Origin: Chitinophagales bacterium
GTDB taxonomy: Bacteria; Bacteroidota; Bacteroidia; Chitinophagales; Chitinophagaceae
NCBI GenBank assembly: GCA_015655015.1
Contig: JAATFV010000116.1
Location: forward strand, 1-64,000
DNA length: 64,000 nt
Direction of reading: 5' to 3'
Below, one piece after another: positions 24,479 to 34,600 of this stretch (the stretch's first letter is position 1; every line of letters starts with the position of its first letter). Both the position numbers and the translations under genes were made by a program. The notes beneath the pieces were generated by a model. The model was given only the letters and a program-made list of their open reading frames with translations. It made no database searches and was not told the origin of the DNA.

Positions 24479-27400
24479 CTAAAGAGACAAATTAATTCCG
24501 GCAGAGAAGGTTTTTTGCTGCGGATAATAAAGTCCGGAAAAACCAGATGGCGCTTCCGGATCAGTGCCATATTTCTTCAGCTTATCCAACGTTAACAAAT
24601 TAGTGCCCGCAACATAGATCCGCACCTGCTTGAAGTAGATCTTGTCCAGCCACTTAGCGGGCAGACTATAACCGGCACTCAATACCTTCAGCCGGACGTA
24701 ACCCGCTTTTTTAAGGTAATAGTCCGAAGCAAACCCATTGGTGGCCGCCCCGCCCAGCCTGGGCACCAAAGCCTTCGGATTGTCATTGGCCGGCGTCCAC
24801 CTGTTGTCATAGGCCTCGATCGAATTAGTGATCAATGAAATAGAAGTATAATAGTCCATTGCTCCCTGGATCAGGCTGGAAAAATCAAAGCTCTTATACT
24901 TCAGGCTGATGTTGAGCCCCAGCATCCAGTGGGGAACAGTTCCCTTTCCAATGACAGCCATATCCTTCCAATCGAGCTTGCCGTCTCCGTTCCTGTCTAC
25001 ATAACGGATGTCTCCCGGGCGCAGCGTTATATTACCCTGTCCATCCTGGTCGAATTTCAGGGCGTCGATCTGATCCTGGGAGGTGAACAGTCCGTCGGAC
25101 TTATAACCGAATATCCGATCGGTCCATTGCCCGGATTGTTTATAGACCCGCGCCTGGTCAGGATCGGTATAAGCCGGCTCTTCGTAGTGATCCCACTTCG
25201 CCCTTGACCAGGAGACATTGGCGCTGACATCCCAGAAAAGATCCCTGGCGCCTCCGCTGGTCCCTACTTTCAATTCAAAGCCCCGGTCATTCAGGCTATT
25301 GATATTCTCCGGCGGCAAGCTGCTCCCGAAGGAAGAAGGTAAGGTAACGATCCTCGTTGCCGGAATACCCCTCCGGTCACGATAAAAGGCGTCGGCCTCT
25401 CCGTATAATTTCCGCTTCCAGAACGAGAACTCTGCACCGGCATTATAGATCTTTACCCTTTCCCAGGTCAGATCAGGGTTGGCCAATCCGGTCGAAACCA
25501 GCCCCTGCTGGGGTCCGCTGCCCAGGATATACGTACTCCCGTAGGCATAACCCGATAAGTATTGAAAATTCCCCACTCCGTCGTTCCCCGATTCCCCATA
25601 GCTGGCCCGTATCTTCAGGTTATCCAGGTTTTTTATTCCATTCATGAACCCTTCCCTGCTCATCACCCACCCCGCTGATACGCTTGGAAAATAACCCCAT
25701 CTCTTATTCGCGGGAAACTTAGCCGACGCATCGGCCCTTAAGGATGATTCGATCAGGTACTTATCGCTAAAGCTATAGTTGAACCGGCCTACATAACTTT
25801 TCCTCCCCATTTCGGTAGCCGATCCGCTATTGGACATGCCCGTCGTGCTCCCTGCAAACAGCTGATCGATAGATGACGTCAAAAAATCAATTCTGGAGGC
25901 CGAAAGATAATTATTGGAATAGTCGATCGCCTCGTAGAGAAAAAGAAGATTAATATGATGATTGGCCGCGAATACCCGGTTGTAGTTGAGCGAGAACTGC
26001 CCCGTCGTAACCCGGCTCCGGTTCTCATTATGCCCAAGGGAAGCCTGCAGACCGCCTACGCTTCCTGCCAGGGTATAAATCTTACTGGCAGGGTCATAGG
26101 TATAAAAATTTGCCGGCTTCACAAAAACTGATTGTGATATATAGTCCTGGTTGTCGTTGACAAATGCTTTTACAGACAATCCTTTAACCGCCCTGATAGT
26201 ATAATTCAATGCGATCGTTCCCCTTATATTTTGATCCCCCGAATTATTATGGCCGATGATGTCGCTGTTGCTTAATATATTCGTCTGCCCGTTGGGACCG
26301 GTAAAAGGAGTTTTTGTTGGATCAGGAAAGCTGGCCGGATAGATAGGCAGATCACTCCATAAATGTTCCCATATGGAACCGGCGGCAGGATCCTGGCTCC
26401 CATACGGGAATTTGCTTTCCTCATAAGTACTGGCAAAATCAAGCTGTAAAGAAAGATCATCCGTAATTTTCGCATCCACATTTGACTCCAGGTTATACCG
26501 GCTATAAGTGCCGCCGCTCTTTTTCCACAAAGACCCCTGATTCAAATAACCAAAAAAGCCATAGTACCTGATCTTGTCTGACCCGCCGCGCACCGACAAA
26601 TTATGTTGACTCTGCGGCGCCCACTTTCTTATCAATTCATCATGCCAGTTCGTATTCGGATATAAAGGATCATTGCCCTTATAAAAATTCTGGATCTGCT
26701 CAGGGGTATAGGGAACGGAAGCGGGAGGTTTTCCGGCATTCAGCCACGCCTCTGATTGCATTTCAGTATACTGACCGGAATTGACAGGTTCAGGCATAGC
26801 CGTGATACCTTGTTTGGTATAGGATGAATTTAACGTAATGACCGGCTTCTGGTTACCACCCCGCTTGGTAGTCACCAAAATAACGCCGTTGCCGGCACGC
26901 GCACCGTAAATGGAAGCCGCTCCGTCTTTTAATATGGTAATAGATTCAATCTGGTTGGCGTCGATGTTATTAAAATTGGACTCGATACCATCCACAATGA
27001 AAAGAGCGGTGCCAAAACCGCGGATGCTTAATGCTGCAGCGTCAGCCCCCGGCCGCCCGTTTGACTGCAAAGAGATCAGGCCCGGTAACCGCCCGGCTAA
27101 TGTATTGGCAGTGCTGGCTAAAGGAGCAACGGTGATCTCTTCCCCTTTAACAGAAGATATCGCGCCGGTAACAGTTGCTTTTTTCTGTACGCCATACCCC
27201 ACAACTACCACCTCGCCTAAACCCGCGGCTTTAGAAACCAGTTGTACGTTGAACGCTCCCTTTTGACCATTTACAGGCACTTGCTTTTCTTCATACCCGA
27301 CAAAGGAAAAAACAAGCGTAGCCCCTTCACTGACATGGATGGTGAACTTGCCCGCAGCATTCGTGGTCGTTCCGTCGGGCAGGCCTTTTACGTTTACGGA

Positions 27401-27550
27401 CACACCTGCCAATGGAAGATTGTCCGCAGTGAAGACACTGCCCCTGACAACGGTCTTTTGCTGGGCAAATGAAAAGATGGAGGAAAACAGAAAGAACACA
27501 AATAGTATGGCCCTTTCTTTCTGTTGGAAAGCCAGAAGGTTTTTTGTCAT
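24479..27550 (-). CDS. SusC/RagA TonB-dependent receptor
   Basis: About 1,023 residues from the ATG at 27550 (MTKNLLAFQQ); a TTG nine bases upstream is also in frame. Order: signal peptide (AILFVFFLFSSIFSFAQQ), CarboxypepD-like domain (VRGSVFTADNLPLAGVSVNVKG), plug (VVVVGYGVQKKATVTGAI, ALFIVDGIES, AASIYGARAGNGVILVTTK) and barrel ending in FSAGINLSL. There is no STN domain, so control is not through FecR. Instead its upstream region carries the shared 145-bp element described at 27677-27822. It pairs with the SusD gene downstream. Confidence 0.95.
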   Translation of the reverse strand: MTKNLLAFQQKERAILFVFFLFSSIFSFAQQKTVVRGSVFTADNLPLAGVSVNVKGLPDGTTTNAAGKFTIHVSEGATLVFSFVGYEEKQVPVNGQKGAFNVQLVSKAAGLGEVVVVGYGVQKKATVTGAISSVKGEEITVAPLASTANTLAGRLPGLISLQSNGRPGADAAALSIRGFGTALFIVDGIESNFNNIDANQIESITILKDGAASIYGARAGNGVILVTTKRGGNQKPVITLNSSYTKQGITAMPEPVNSGQYTEMQSEAWLNAGKPPASVPYTPEQIQNFYKGNDPLYPNTNWHDELIRKWAPQSQHNLSVRGGSDKIRYYGFFGYLNQGSLWKKSGGTYSRYNLESNVDAKITDDLSLQLDFASTYEESKFPYGSQDPAAGSIWEHLWSDLPIYPASFPDPTKTPFTGPNGQTNILSNSDIIGHNNSGDQNIRGTIALNYTIRAVKGLSVKAFVNDNQDYISQSVFVKPANFYTYDPASKIYTLAGSVGGLQASLGHNENRSRVTTGQFSLNYNRVFAANHHINLLFLYEAIDYSNNYLSASRIDFLTSSIDQLFAGSTTGMSNSGSATEMGRKSYVGRFNYSFSDKYLIESSLRADASAKFPANKRWGYFPSVSAGWVMSREGFMNGIKNLDNLKIRASYGESGNDGVGNFQYLSGYAYGSTYILGSGPQQGLVSTGLANPDLTWERVKIYNAGAEFSFWKRKLYGEADAFYRDRRGIPATRIVTLPSSFGSSLPPENINSLNDRGFELKVGTSGGARDLFWDVSANVSWSRAKWDHYEEPAYTDPDQARVYKQSGQWTDRIFGYKSDGLFTSQDQIDALKFDQDGQGNITLRPGDIRYVDRNGDGKLDWKDMAVIGKGTVPHWMLGLNISLKYKSFDFSSLIQGAMDYYTSISLITNSIEAYDNRWTPANDNPKALVPRLGGAATNGFASDYYLKKAGYVRLKVLSAGYSLPAKWLDKIYFKQVRIYVAGTNLLTLDKLKKYGTDPEAPSGFSGLYYPQQKTFSAGINLSL

Positions 27551-27676
27551 AGCAGTCAATTTTGGTTATAGAAAATAGATAACATATAGCAATACATCGT
27601 TAATTCTTACAATAAAAACCTCCTTACCAAACACCTTTGTTCGGTTTCCCAAAGCCGCCCCGGCTCAGGCTAATAG

Positions 27677-27822
27677 TATACTTTCATGGAATAAGGTAGG
27701 CAGATCTCAGGCTGCCTTCATTCTCACGCAGCGGGATAAGTATTTTCTCTTTTCATAAAGATACAGGTAGTCATTACATTTAAAAACGTGTAATTTTTCA
27801 ACATTAGACACTCTATTTGCAT
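27677..27822. promoter_or_regulatory. Copy A of a shared upstream element
   Basis: Lies between the leftward SusC gene and the rightward GH172 gene. It matches 50704-50847 over its length: blocks tatactttcatggaataag, cttttcataaagata, aaaaacgtgtaattttt, caacattagacact and atttgcat are shared in order with near-identical spacing. The 43-bp core at 27778-27820 also matches 39916-39958. It is likely a regulator-binding and promoter region. The rest of the 27551-28010 gap shows no gene. Confidence 0.75.
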
Positions 27823-27937
27823 ATACACCACTATGATCCGCCCGCCCGGCCCACTATCCAATTGCTATAGAAAGACCGAAAAATATCCTCCCGGATCTAA
27901 ATAGCAAACTTAGTGTCACGACCTGTCAATACGGATG

Positions 27938-27968
27938 TTGTAAGACGGTTCCTGAAAAGATAATTTCG
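27938..27968 (+). promoter_or_regulatory. Candidate promoter for the GH172 gene
   Basis: TTG at 27938-27940, a 20-nt spacer, then TAATTTCG at 27961-27968, one mismatch from the TAnnTTTG -7 box. The ATG follows 42 nt later. Confidence 0.4.
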
Positions 27969-28010
27969 TTATCGTCCTTTATTCAAACAACCTATTTCAA
28001 ATTAACTCCG

Positions 28011-30713
28011 ATGTTAAAAAATAGCTTCGCCAGCCTTACTATAATAGTGTTCCTGTCCCCATTGTTTTGCCCCCCTTCGAGGGCGCAGGCAGTTCAGGGC
28101 GGCTCCGGACGTTATGAACCAGGCCTGTTAAGCATGCAGCATGTGGAGACATTGCCTTTTCTATACGTAAATGGGACCACCACCAGGCAGTTCGATGCCT
28201 ATGATCCCAGCGGCGGCAATATGGATGGATCGTTTACCAATTCCTATACAAGATATATCGACAAAAATGGAGAGTATGTCATATTTGATGCTTCAGGCCC
28301 CGGATGCCTCTACCGTCAACAGTTCAATATATGGTGCATGGGGATGTTTATGGGAGCGGAGAAAGCACACATCAAGTTTTATTTTGACAAGGAAGAAAAG
28401 CCCAGGATCGACCTCGCAGTAAATGATCTGTTTAACGGCAACACATCCCCCTTCTTAAAGCCATACGCCCACTTTGATTCAAGCGCAAAAGACGGAAGGC
28501 CCCTCTATGCAAATCTTTACTACCCCCTGTCGTTCAAAAAAGGTCTAAAGATCACCACTACCGATAACTTCAATAAATTATTGGAAGGCGCCAACCTGGA
28601 CGTTCGTACATACAATGCAGCCTGGTATCAGTATACCTATATTACCTTCCCGACAGATGCCGGCGTAAAGAGCTGGAATAATGATCCCCCTGACGATGTT
28701 TACAGCAGCATCGCCGGAAAATGGGCCGACCATGCCGATCCCAAGCCATCAGAAAATAATATTCCGGTTTCCAGCTCGATGGCTATACCTGCCGGCACTA
28801 CCCGAACGATAGCGGATCTGTCAGGCGAGGGCTCCATATCCCAAATTCAGCTCCACCTGGAGAATTATAGCCGTACCCTTTTTTTTCATACCCGTATCCG
28901 CATCTTCTGGGATGGTGCTGCCACTCCCGCCGTTGACATGCCCCTTGCGAATTTCTTTGGAGGCGGGGGAGAGAACTACAAAGACTGCCAGGATATCCAT
29001 ACGAAATCCCTGCACACGCTTTTATTTGGATTCGATGGCCGGACGCATGACTTTTATTCCTATTGGCCGATGCCCTACTGGAAATCCGCCCGTATAGAAT
29101 TAAGGAATGAAAGTAATGACAACATCGATAATCTTACCGTCAATATCGAATACACACCAGGAAAGGCCTACCCATATCCCATTGAAAGATCAGGTTATTT
29201 CTATGCCAAACGCACCGTATCCCGGGACGCGGGACACGATCTTTTTGCCAATGCATTCCGGGAAAAGGGTCATGGCCATGTCGCAGGAATTTCATTCTAC
29301 TCGGACGGGTACGCCATGGACGGCGATGAATTTACGTACATCGATGGCAGCCATACTCCGCAAATTCACGGCAACGGCACAGAGGACGACCATGACCAGG
29401 GCTGGGGCGGAGTCCCTTACCAGGCGCCCCTCTGGGGCGGCCTCGTCAATGGCTACCAGGGAGCTTACCGGTTATACCTCAATGACTCCTATATTTTTAA
29501 TAAGGATATCAAGATCAACTACGAATTCTCCATGGAAGGCGGCGAAGATTACGGCGGGGAAGTGGATGCCGTAGTATTTTATTATAAATCACCCTCCACG
29601 GAGAACCTTAGACTCAGTGACGTGCTGGACGTAGGCGCTGCGGCATCGGAAAAGGCCCATAAATATGTGATTGAGGGGAAAAAATGGGCGTTTACCAGCA
29701 CCAGCGGTTACGATGCCTATGAACGCAACTATGAATACGATGTGGTCAGGGATAACGGGTATGCATATGATAAGTATACCGGGTTTACCGCCTCCATTGA
29801 CCCGGCCAACGAAGGGATCAGGCTTCGCAGGCGAATATACCGCTCCGGTAACGGGATACAGCATGCCAACGTCTACATCGACGGAGTGCTGGTAAAGGAA
29901 CGTACATGGGATATCTGTACCTTATCCTCCGCCCCTTTCTACCAGGCATGGTTCGACGATGACTTTGAAATACCCTCCTCCTATACAAAAGGAAGATCTT
30001 CCATACGGATAAAAGTGGAGTTTCGAAAGGACGACGGCAGCAGGAATGAGATCAACGAGTTTTACTACTGGGTATATTCTTATGGCAAGGCAGGCAGAAA
30101 GCCCGGCCAAACCCGGCAGGATACTATCCCCGGCTACAACCGGCCGGACAAACATTACATTCCCGCCACGCGCGAAAGGATAAAAGCAACACGCTGCGCC
30201 TTTTTGCGAACTGATACCTCCACATTAGGCGACTGGACAGAAACATACGGTCATGAAGGCTTCATCCTGCCTCAATATTTTTACGGCCGCAATCTGCAGG
30301 TAACACCCGGCTATTTATCACATCTCACCTATGGGAACATGAAAGGACACCAGTTTTCAACCTTTAATACATCTACTCCCTCTTCCCTCCATCCAAATCC
30401 TCTCAATTATGACAAACGATATCTCGGAGGAGTAGAAACCGCCTCCGTCGATTCAATCGAATTATACGTGACCGATACCCGCCCTCACCAGCTGGCCATG
30501 TATTTTTGCGACTTTGATAAAAAAGGGAGAAAGCAGGACATCGAAATATTTAATTTTAACGGAGACCCTATCGTTGCGAAACAGGAGCTGTCGCATTTTG
30601 AAAAAGGCAAGTGGCTGCTTTACAGCTTTTCAGGAAGTATACGGATCCGGATCTCCAATCGGAATGAACAAACAACGGCTGTACTCTCCGCTCTTATGTT
30701 CGATAATTATTGA
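28011..30713 (+). CDS. GH172 (DUF2961) family glycoside hydrolase, exported
   Basis: A 900-residue protein with a signal peptide (NSFASLTIIVFLSPLFCPPSRAQ). The DUF2961/GH172 core is visible at about 55-390: an N-terminal DPSGGNMDGSFTNSYTRYI, GPGCLYRQQFN, then the second jelly-roll with IRIFWDGAATPAVDMPLANFF, the SYWPMPYWKSARIELRNES block, and GNGTEDDHDQGWGG-type acidic segments. Family members cleave or form fructofuranoside and arabinofuranoside linkages. At 900 residues it is about twice the core length, and the extra C-terminal half (beta-rich, with YIDGVLVKERTWDI and VDSIELYVTD) probably adds binding modules. It diverges from the SusC/SusD/glycosidase unit across copy A of the shared element, so the two sides are probably co-regulated. 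Confidence 0.85.
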   Translation: MLKNSFASLTIIVFLSPLFCPPSRAQAVQGGSGRYEPGLLSMQHVETLPFLYVNGTTTRQFDAYDPSGGNMDGSFTNSYTRYIDKNGEYVIFDASGPGCLYRQQFNIWCMGMFMGAEKAHIKFYFDKEEKPRIDLAVNDLFNGNTSPFLKPYAHFDSSAKDGRPLYANLYYPLSFKKGLKITTTDNFNKLLEGANLDVRTYNAAWYQYTYITFPTDAGVKSWNNDPPDDVYSSIAGKWADHADPKPSENNIPVSSSMAIPAGTTRTIADLSGEGSISQIQLHLENYSRTLFFHTRIRIFWDGAATPAVDMPLANFFGGGGENYKDCQDIHTKSLHTLLFGFDGRTHDFYSYWPMPYWKSARIELRNESNDNIDNLTVNIEYTPGKAYPYPIERSGYFYAKRTVSRDAGHDLFANAFREKGHGHVAGISFYSDGYAMDGDEFTYIDGSHTPQIHGNGTEDDHDQGWGGVPYQAPLWGGLVNGYQGAYRLYLNDSYIFNKDIKINYEFSMEGGEDYGGEVDAVVFYYKSPSTENLRLSDVLDVGAAASEKAHKYVIEGKKWAFTSTSGYDAYERNYEYDVVRDNGYAYDKYTGFTASIDPANEGIRLRRRIYRSGNGIQHANVYIDGVLVKERTWDICTLSSAPFYQAWFDDDFEIPSSYTKGRSSIRIKVEFRKDDGSRNEINEFYYWVYSYGKAGRKPGQTRQDTIPGYNRPDKHYIPATRERIKATRCAFLRTDTSTLGDWTETYGHEGFILPQYFYGRNLQVTPGYLSHLTYGNMKGHQFSTFNTSTPSSLHPNPLNYDKRYLGGVETASVDSIELYVTDTRPHQLAMYFCDFDKKGRKQDIEIFNFNGDPIVAKQELSHFEKGKWLLYSFSGSIRIRISNRNEQTTAVLSALMFDNY

Positions 30714-30746
30714 GCGTCCTTATGGAATTATTGAGCATCCTTATGG
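30705..30746. repeat. 21-bp tandem repeat holding two convergent stop codons
   Basis: Two copies (30705-30725 and 30726-30746) differ at one base. The GH172 stop TGA is in the first copy and the TAA of the convergent PhyH-like gene is in the second. Confidence 0.9.
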
Positions 30747-31558
30747 ATCCGGTCCTTCCCGCTAAAATCCGTATTCTCTTCGATGCCTTTCAGATCCCAT
30801 TCCAGTAAGGCTTCATCAGGAACAGCTTCAATAGGGGTCGAGCAGGATGCGGCAATATCCGTATAGGGGATATTACGGCTTCTGTTATAACAGGAGATCA
30901 ACGACCACCTGGCTTTATCAGACAAATTCGCTTCTGACCGGTGAAGCAGGTTACTGTGAAAGAAAAGAGCATCCCCGGCTTTTATTTCCACATATTCAAG
31001 ATCCAGGGTTTTAAGGGCCAGCTCTACATAATGCATATTGGCGCCTACCTGCTCCCCGGCAAAACCATGCTCGATCCGCCCCATTTTATGAGACCCCCTT
31101 ATCACCTGCAGACACCCGTTCTCCTTATTGGCATCCGTAATCGCTACCATCACCGATATCAGCTGGTCGGGAAAAAGAAATTCGTCCTTATACCAGTAGC
31201 CATAATCCTGGTGCCACTCCCAGGCTCCCCCTACACGGGGCTCCTTCTGCATAAGCTTGCTGTGGAAATGACAAACGGCCGAATCCCCGTCCAGCAATTT
31301 GTCCACCGTATCGATTATTCTTTTACTTTTCGTGAGCAATCCATATGCATCATTCCCCGGCGTATACCATAAGGTGAGCTTCGTCTTTTTTCCGGAAGCA
31401 TCATTCAGGTCCATCGCATGCGAACGCATCTTTTTATCGGAAAGGACAATGGAAGAAAGTTTCGCTATCTCTTCCTCAGATAGGAAATTCTTTACGATGA
31501 AATAACCGTCTCTTTGGAAATCACTGATCTCCTGCGGCGAGATTTTAAAATAAGACAT
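30728..31558 (-). CDS. Phytanoyl-CoA dioxygenase (PhyH) family Fe(II)/2-oxoglutarate oxygenase
   Basis: A 276-residue cytoplasmic oxygenase. The Fe-binding facial triad is visible as HQD (about 116-118, in EWHQDYGYW) and the distal His of SNLLHRSEAN (about 206), with an Arg following that could bind 2-oxoglutarate. Other family blocks are QRDGYFIVKNFL, NGCLQVIRGSHKMG and GDALFFHS. It would hydroxylate or otherwise oxidise a small organic substrate. It is the last gene of the leftward uptake run, after the esterase/propeller fusion, so its substrate is probably a released aglycone or sugar derivative; that is inference. Confidence 0.9.
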   Translation of the reverse strand: MSYFKISPQEISDFQRDGYFIVKNFLSEEEIAKLSSIVLSDKKMRSHAMDLNDASGKKTKLTLWYTPGNDAYGLLTKSKRIIDTVDKLLDGDSAVCHFHSKLMQKEPRVGGAWEWHQDYGYWYKDEFLFPDQLISVMVAITDANKENGCLQVIRGSHKMGRIEHGFAGEQVGANMHYVELALKTLDLEYVEIKAGDALFFHSNLLHRSEANLSDKARWSLISCYNRSRNIPYTDIAASCSTPIEAVPDEALLEWDLKGIEENTDFSGKDRIHKDAQ

Positions 31559-31575
31559 ACATGCAGATTTATATA

Positions 31576-31639
31576 AGTTAAAAGATACTACAGATTAAAG
31601 ATGCACTACAGATATTACAGATTATAAGATATACTACAG
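31576..31639. repeat. 18-19-bp tandem repeat across the stop of the esterase fusion gene
   Basis: Units ending in actacag at 31576-31593, 31594-31611 and 31621-31639, with a half unit at 31612-31620. On the minus strand each full unit starts CTGTAG, and the one at 31621-31639 is the gene's own last codon and stop. Confidence 0.75.
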
Positions 31640-34600
31640 GCTCACCCTGATACAATCCAACGGCAACAACCCGCCAACCGCCTGGAGGTAAAGGGCATGT
31701 TTCCCCCCGGAAAGATTCCCGGTCTCGAACAGAACAGACGACTTGATCCATGCCGGACTGTTCAGGGAAAGCACCTTCACCAGCTTGCCGTCCAGAAAAA
31801 TGTTCACTTTACCAAATGACGGCCCCCGGGGCAGAAAAAGCTGAATAGCGCTGCCTTCAAAATTCCATTTGGCAAAAGCTCCGGAATGTTTGGACACCGC
31901 CCCCCTCCCATAGATAAAATCAGGCGTGTTCACAAATGACCAGCTGCTATCCTTGTCCCCGGAAGTCACCAGGGCATCATAAAATCCAACCGTCACCTTT
32001 CCCTCCACCCTTTCGCCCGTCAAAAGAAAACTGTCTACAGCCACATGGCTGTTTTCATCCAGGTAAATACCCACCGGCCCCGGATCTTCAGCAAGCGCAC
32101 CTTGCCAAAAAAGTTCCCCGTTCAATGAAAAAAGATACCCCCCTCCTTTCTTTTCAATATGTAATTTATGATTGCCCTCGTTCCAGGATGTCCATTGACC
32201 GGAAGACTTCGATAGCAGCCCGTTGATACTATCCCCGATCAAAAGGGCCCAGCCCTTGCTGCTGATCTGAAGTTGTTTATGACGGGCATTTCGTTCAAGG
32301 TCAAATTTTCCCCAGCCATCCCGGATATCGATCGGGGTATGAAGATCCCAGACGAGAGACAATGTCCCATCCAGTGTAAAATCCATTTGCAGCTCCCTGA
32401 GCCGCACCGGCCTTTTGATATAGGAGAAGGACTTCCCGGCATTGGCGCCCAGGCGGAAGCCATTCTCTTTATAGATACCGGGCCAGGGCGCTTTCGCCAG
32501 GTTGATGGTCCCATAATTTCGGAGGTCCCTGGAAGGATACATGACATACAAAGTATCCCGGTCGATGAGTCCCGAGATCGTTTGCCCCCAGATGCCGGAA
32601 TGTTCGTCCGGCAGATTGACGGAATGCCAGAAGCCGCCGGCTGCAAAGGTTTCATATTTTTCCGGATCGCCCAGATCATCCGGTCTGACCCGGAATACGG
32701 ACTGATAATTCCGGTTCATCGCAACCGAGGTCGCCGGCAAATAAACATATTGGTCGTCAAAGAACGCCGGGAAGAACTCCTGCAGCGCCGGATAGCTGGT
32801 TTTATTTTCGACATGGAGCACCAGCTTGCTTTCGCCATAGGGCCCTTCCGGACGGCTGGCCGTCGCCATAGCCAGGGCCCAGCCCGGCGGACTGTCCATC
32901 ATATGCAGCAGCACCCAGTCATTTTTTCGCTTAATGATCATAGGCGCATAGACACGGGAATACCTGCCCTCCAAAGGCCGGGATTGATAATCCGTATTCA
33001 TCCGTACCGGTTTGCGCGAAATGACAAAAGGCCCTTCCGGGTTATCAGATACCGCATACCCGATCCCCGACTGATTCATATTCGCCCAGGTATCCTTGCT
33101 GGATACAAAATCGAAGATCATGTGATATTGATGGCCGGCATACACGATCATCACGTCCGGAGCCTCGATCTCCAGCGAATCATAGGCGGGCTGGTTGGCT
33201 TTAAAAAGATCCCCGATCAATTTCCACGTAGTCCCCCTGTCATCGGACTTATAGATCACACAATTCATATCCTTCGTAGCGCTGCCCGGCTCCGCCCGGT
33301 AGTTTTCCCGGTATTCGCCGATATAAAGATACCAGCTGCCTTTTTGCGGATCCTTGAATAAAAAGCCATTCACCGGCCATTCCATCCCTTTGCGCCCCTT
33401 AAAGACCGGGTTACCCGGAAATCTTTCAAAGGCATCCCAGGACGGACTGCCCAATGCATAATGATGCGTCCAGTCATTTTTATGGCTGATGGCGGCATAG
33501 TTGTTCCGTACGCCGGCTATTCTTTTACCATTGGCCGTTGCATTGGCCGCTGTACCTGCTGTTGTACCTGCCGCTGTGTCTGCCGTTGTACCGGAGCTGA
33601 ATGAAGGAGCCGGCAATCCTGCCTGGTTGAAAAGGCTGGCTGTAGCAGTAGCATACCAATCGTAACGGACCGATACAGGATCGGTCACGGCGTCGCTATG
33701 GACGATGACCTGGTTTCCCAGTATCGCTGCTTTCGCCGGAACAAATCGTCCGTCGGCGCCCGCTATCTCAAAACCTGCCAGTTCTCCGCTGTGAGTCGTC
33801 AGCCCCTCGTTAGTCGTCAGCCCATCTTGAATCGTCAGCCCACCATGCGTCGTCAGCCCACCGCCCGCATGCGCAAACGAGACAAGAAGGGCATGGTCCC
33901 GCACCTGCACGCTTTCATACAAAGGCCCCGAATAATCAAATCCCTTTTTTCCGTACGTGCAGGCCAACGCCCATAACGCCAGCCTCCGGCCTACCTCCCG
34001 TTTATTGGCAGGATGGATATTGTTAGTATCGCCGATATCTGATGTCACCGCCATACCGGTATTGGGCAAAGTCATTGTCTTCCGCTGGGCATCCCGAAGA
34101 GCCGCCGCTGCCGTACTGTCCCCCAAATACCGGAAAGGCGCTATCTGTACAAAATAAAAGGGGAAATCGCCTTCCTTCCAGCGGGTCCGCCAGTCGGTGA
34201 TCATCAGCGGGAAAAGTTTTTCATACTGGGCCGCCCTGCCGACATTGGACTCCCCCTGGTACCAGATGACCCCTCTGATGGCAAAAGGGATCAGCGGGGC
34301 GATCATAGCGTTATACAGCACAGACGGTGTATTAGGGGAATAATCCAGGGCGCCGGCTGGCTTTACAGCCATGATATCGTAGCGCTGGTCACCCGCCGAC
34401 TGCTGCCGGAGGGAATCCGCCTTTTTAAGGGCAGGGTCAAAATCAGGAAGTCTCCTCAACGCGTCCGCGCTGGTCCAGGCCTCTGCCACCGTACCGCCCC
34501 AGTTGCTGCTGATGAGACCTATCGGCACCTTCAGCTTCTGTGCAAGCTCCCTGCCGAAAAAATAAGCGGCCGCGCTGAAAGAAGCCGCCGACCCGGGCGT

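Noticed and set aside
27551-28010. Mobile element as the source of the 145-bp repeat
   Set aside because: No transposase, terminal inverted repeats or target-site duplication. The copies differ in spacing and sit at promoters, which fits shared regulation better.
32273-33361. Long plus-strand open frame of 362 codons
   Set aside because: It lies wholly antisense to the esterase/propeller gene, and its translation has no recognisable domain. It reflects codon composition of the real gene.
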